64,000 nt of DNA from Providencia rettgeri (lineage in GTDB: Bacteria > Pseudomonadota > Gammaproteobacteria > Enterobacterales > Enterobacteriaceae): NCBI RefSeq assembly GCF_013702265.1, contig NZ_CP059348.1, forward strand, positions 1,054,001-1,118,000. The letters run 5' to 3'. Below, piece by piece: positions 63,056 through 64,000 of the stretch. The position numbers were made by a program, and so were the translations under genes. Positions within the stretch are counted from its first letter, which is position 1, and every line of letters begins with the position of its first letter. The notes under the pieces were generated by a model, which saw only the letters and a list, made by a program, of their open reading frames with translations, was not told the DNA's origin and did no database searches.

Positions 63056-64000
63056 ATGACCACATTCACCAACACCACCAGCCAGTATCTAACTCCTGAG
63101 CATTTGCGTGCGCTGCCTGCGCAGTTTGGTACGCCAGTCTGGGTTTATGATAGTGAAGTGATTATTGACCGTATTGAACAATTGAAAGTGTTCGATACCG
63201 TTCGTTTTGCTCAAAAAGCCTGTTCCAACATTCATATTTTACGTTTGATGCGTGAGCAGGGCGTGAAAGTGGATTCGGTGTCATTGGGTGAAATTGAGCG
63301 TGCGTTAGTGGCGGGTTTTCAGCCAGGCCGTGAAAAGTCGGAAATCGTATTTACGGCGGATGTGTTAGATCCAGCCACGTTGCTGAAAGTGACAGAGTTA
63401 GATATTCCGGTGAATGCAGGCTCTATCGATATGCTGCAACAGATTGGTGAGCATAAAGCCGGCCACCCCGTTTGGCTACGTATTAATCCGGGTTTTGGGC
63501 ATGGTCATAGCCAAAAAACCAATACGGGTGGAGAGAACAGCAAGCACGGAATTTGGCACCAAGATTTACCGGAAGCATTAGCAAAAATCCAGCAGTACAA
63601 CCTGAAGTTAGTGGGTATTCACATGCACATTGGCTCCGGTGTTGACTACCAGCATCTTGCCAATGTGTGTGATTCCATGGTGGAACTGGTGATGTCTGCG
63701 GGCGTGGATATTGAGGCTATTTCGGCGGGGGGGGGTTTATCAACGCCTTATCGTGAGCACGATGAAATCATTGATGTTCAGCACTATTACAGCCTGTGGG
63801 ATAACGCGCGTCAGCGTATCGCGCAGCACTTAGGTCACTCTATTGAATTAGAAATTGAACCGGGGCGCTATTTAGTGGCGGAGTCGGGTGTTTTATTGGC
63901 ACAAGTGCGTGCAGTTAAAGATATGGGCAGCCGCCATTATGTGCTGGTGGATAGCGGTTTTAACGATTTAATGCGCCCTGCGATGTATGGCAGTTATCAC
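63056..64000 (+). CDS. lysA: Diaminopimelate decarboxylase (partial)
   Basis: First 315 codons of lysA; the 3' end is beyond the window. ATG 63056 has GAGG 8 bp upstream. PLP-dependent fold type III: the PLP lysine is in VRFAQKACSNIHILRLM (about Lys-50). The HGHSQKTNTGGENSKHGIW segment is nearly that of E. coli LysA. GIHMHIGSGVDY, then ISAGGGLSTPY and LEIEPGRYLVAESGVL are the PLP-phosphate segments. Makes lysine from meso-diaminopimelate. A run of nine G at 63727-63735 encodes the AGGG of the PLP site. Confidence 0.97.
   Translation, partial: MTTFTNTTSQYLTPEHLRALPAQFGTPVWVYDSEVIIDRIEQLKVFDTVRFAQKACSNIHILRLMREQGVKVDSVSLGEIERALVAGFQPGREKSEIVFTADVLDPATLLKVTELDIPVNAGSIDMLQQIGEHKAGHPVWLRINPGFGHGHSQKTNTGGENSKHGIWHQDLPEALAKIQQYNLKLVGIHMHIGSGVDYQHLANVCDSMVELVMSAGVDIEAISAGGGLSTPYREHDEIIDVQHYYSLWDNARQRIAQHLGHSIELEIEPGRYLVAESGVLLAQVRAVKDMGSRHYVLVDSGFNDLMRPAMYGSYH

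Noticed and set aside
1..64000. CRISPR arrays or rRNA genes
   Set aside because: No regularly spaced identical repeats with unique spacers and no rRNA-like sequence were seen.

Overview
The window is a chromosomal segment of a member of the Enterobacterales. The low G+C coding sequence, complete caiTABCDE/fixABCX/caiF carnitine cluster, MrpJ-like regulators tied to fimbrial operons, and the gene order of the mutY-trmB and gshB-ruvX neighbourhoods point to Morganellaceae, most likely Providencia. The genus is an inference; the family is better supported. All assignments come from reading the sequence and from memory of the protein families; no database search was run.

Layout. 1-1653 (minus): a zinc-dependent polyol/alcohol dehydrogenase followed by the sugar-binding protein of an ABC importer (cut by the window edge), behind two perfect palindromic operators. 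2209-8733 (plus): an accessory-looking cassette of LemA, GIDE-domain membrane protein, second LemA, small membrane protein, and a 1292-residue YobI/KAP-like NTPase whose membrane hairpin lies between Walker A and Walker B. 9642-21224: two convergent chaperone-usher fimbrial operons, each with its own MrpJ-like helix-turn-helix protein. The plus operon has three DUF1120 subunits in tandem; the minus operon is of ordinary type. 21746-23360: azoR and a divergent LysR regulator. 23567-28432: a CBM9-like secreted protein, then murQ-murP-murR (MurNAc recycling) and a TauE/SafE exporter. 28905-29610: an unknown gene and what looks like the decayed left end of an IS3-type element. 29639-30550: a nucleoside hydrolase.

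31157-44032 is the carnitine region. fixABCX and yaaU run leftward and caiTABCDE rightward from a shared 527-bp control region, with caiF convergent to caiE. CaiT imports carnitine in exchange for gamma-butyrobetaine. CaiC/CaiB activate it to the CoA ester, CaiD dehydrates it, and CaiA reduces crotonobetainyl-CoA with electrons delivered by FixABCX. CaiE is an accessory protein and CaiF the activator. The shared control region has TCACCAATAYTG motifs repeated at an exact 59-bp period, probably the CaiF operators.

44408-64000 is mostly core genome: tRNA-Phe, mltC-yggX-mutY, trmB-yggL-glsB-yggN, a Fur-boxed siderophore-binding protein, hemW-rdgB-yggT-proC-yggS, ruvX-yqgE-gshB-rsmE, an orphan short prepilin peptidase, a DsbA-like oxidoreductase, an MBL-fold protein with a divergent LysR regulator, and lysR/lysA (lysA cut by the right edge). 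Two palindromic intergenic elements (near 45827 and 55446) may be dispersed repeats.

The best candidates for something little described are the LemA-GIDE-LemA-TM-NTPase cassette and the periodic operator array in the cai/fix control region.
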